Shown one piece after another: positions 63,586-64,000 of a stretch of DNA of 64,000 nt (position 1 is the stretch's first letter; every line of letters begins with the position of its first letter). The DNA lies in assembly GCA_024636585.1 (NCBI GenBank), contig JAGXGS010000035.1:1-64000 (forward strand), written 5' to 3'. Both the position numbers and the translations under genes were made by a program. The notes beneath the pieces are model-generated. The model made no database searches. It saw only the letters and a list, made by a program, of their open reading frames with translations, and was not told the origin of the DNA. The DNA is from Thiogranum sp. (GTDB taxonomy: Bacteria > Pseudomonadota > Gammaproteobacteria > DSM-19610).

Positions 63586-64000
63586 ATGCCGGAGTCGGTG
63601 CAGTCGGCGGCCGCGGTCGAATTTTCCAGTGACCGCCAGAAAGTCCCCCCACATTCCTTGCAGGCGGAGCAATCTCTGCTCGGCGGCCTGCTCCTGGACA
63701 ATCGTGCCTGGGACCAGATCGCTGATCTGGTGTCCGAGGGCGATTTCTATCGCCGCGACCATCGCCTGATTTTCACTGCCATCGGCAGCTTGATCGAACG
63801 CGGCGATCCCTGCGATGTGATCACCATTTCCGAATGGCTGGACGGGCAGGGCAAGCTCGCTGAAATGGGCGGCCTGGCTTACCTTGGCGGCCTTGCCAAA
63901 GATACGCCAAGTGCGGCGAACATTCGCGCTTATGCATCTATCGTGCGCGAAAACTCCGTACTCCGGCAGCTTGCCGATGTCGGTACAGAGATTGCCAACA
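63586..64000 (+). CDS. dnaB: Replicative DNA helicase DnaB, N-terminal part
   Basis: The first 138 residues are in the window, and the rest runs off the right edge. GGAGGA lies four bases before the ATG. The DnaB N-terminal domain is clear: PPHSLQAEQSLLGGLLLDN, then YRRDHRLIFTAIGSLIERG and GGLAYLGGLAKDTPSAANI. This domain forms the hexamer collar and binds primase. Any intein would lie in the P-loop ATPase domain beyond the edge, so its presence cannot be judged. The rplI-dnaB order is common in bacteria. Confidence 0.95.
   Translation, partial: MPESVQSAAAVEFSSDRQKVPPHSLQAEQSLLGGLLLDNRAWDQIADLVSEGDFYRRDHRLIFTAIGSLIERGDPCDVITISEWLDGQGKLAEMGGLAYLGGLAKDTPSAANIRAYASIVRENSVLRQLADVGTEIAN

Overview
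The window looks like a chromosomal segment of a gammaproteobacterium with moderately high GC. The order rnr-rlmB-rpsF-rpsR-DUF2232-rplI-dnaB, the ilvI-ilvH-ilvC-(psd-like)-pssA-leuA block, a tRNA-Leu with encoded CCA, a Fur-type feoABC operon and a perfect CRP-type palindrome all fit that class. A PEP-CTERM protein, a Hyb-type [NiFe]-hydrogenase and a LapG/Slam-like surface locus suggest an environmental, biofilm-capable, facultatively anaerobic organism. I cannot name the genus from sequence alone.

Layout. 1-4.4 kb is accessory DNA: the 3' end of an IS3-family element, a low-GC orphan gene, a chimeric pseudogene (PaiB N-terminus joined to SDR fragments), an Ada-like protein with a weakly attC-like sequence after it, a lipoprotein, an EamA transporter and small proteins. 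4.6-8.3 kb holds second-messenger and redox genes: a CRP box in front of a membrane class III adenylate cyclase, a convergent HD-GYP protein and a diiron-type MBL-fold protein. 8.4-12.9 kb has palindromic repeats, an ECF sigma/anti-sigma pair, ExoD, WrbA, a methyltransferase, DUF1622 and EcsC. 13-17.5 kb is a copper/redox block (copA, copB, an Lgt-like/TlpA fusion, a cupin). 17.5-23.7 kb is hybO-A-B-C-D on the minus strand with an FNR-like site upstream. 23.7-27 kb holds a lytic transglycosylase, proS, a MIF-like tautomerase and a DUF4124 protein.

27.1-31.9 kb is branched-chain amino acid and phospholipid synthesis, including a phosphatidylserine decarboxylase homologue that lacks the self-cleavage residues. 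31.9-37.6 kb is the most unusual block. A degenerate HD-GYP membrane receptor overlaps a LapG-type periplasmic protease; divergent to them lie a Slam-like outer-membrane protein, a secreted proline-rich repeat protein behind a sigma-54-type promoter, and a PEP-CTERM protein. I suggest this is a surface-protein control system in which the degenerate HD-GYP receptor takes the place of LapD; this is inference. 37.7-42.9 kb has leuA behind a strong promoter and a leucine-rich leader peptide, then a family 4 UDG, rimI and a secreted subtilase with TSP3 and dockerin-like repeats.

42.9-51.9 kb carries prfC, a TPR-methyltransferase, glgC, two hypothetical envelope proteins, deaD and adk. 51.9-57.2 kb carries feoABC with a Fur box, an orphan + strand terminator that may end a small RNA, a SulP transporter and tRNA-Leu(CAG). 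57.3-64 kb is the conserved rnr-to-dnaB block; its rpsF carries a Ser-Asp tail encoded by a hexanucleotide repeat. No CRISPR array, rRNA or prophage was seen.
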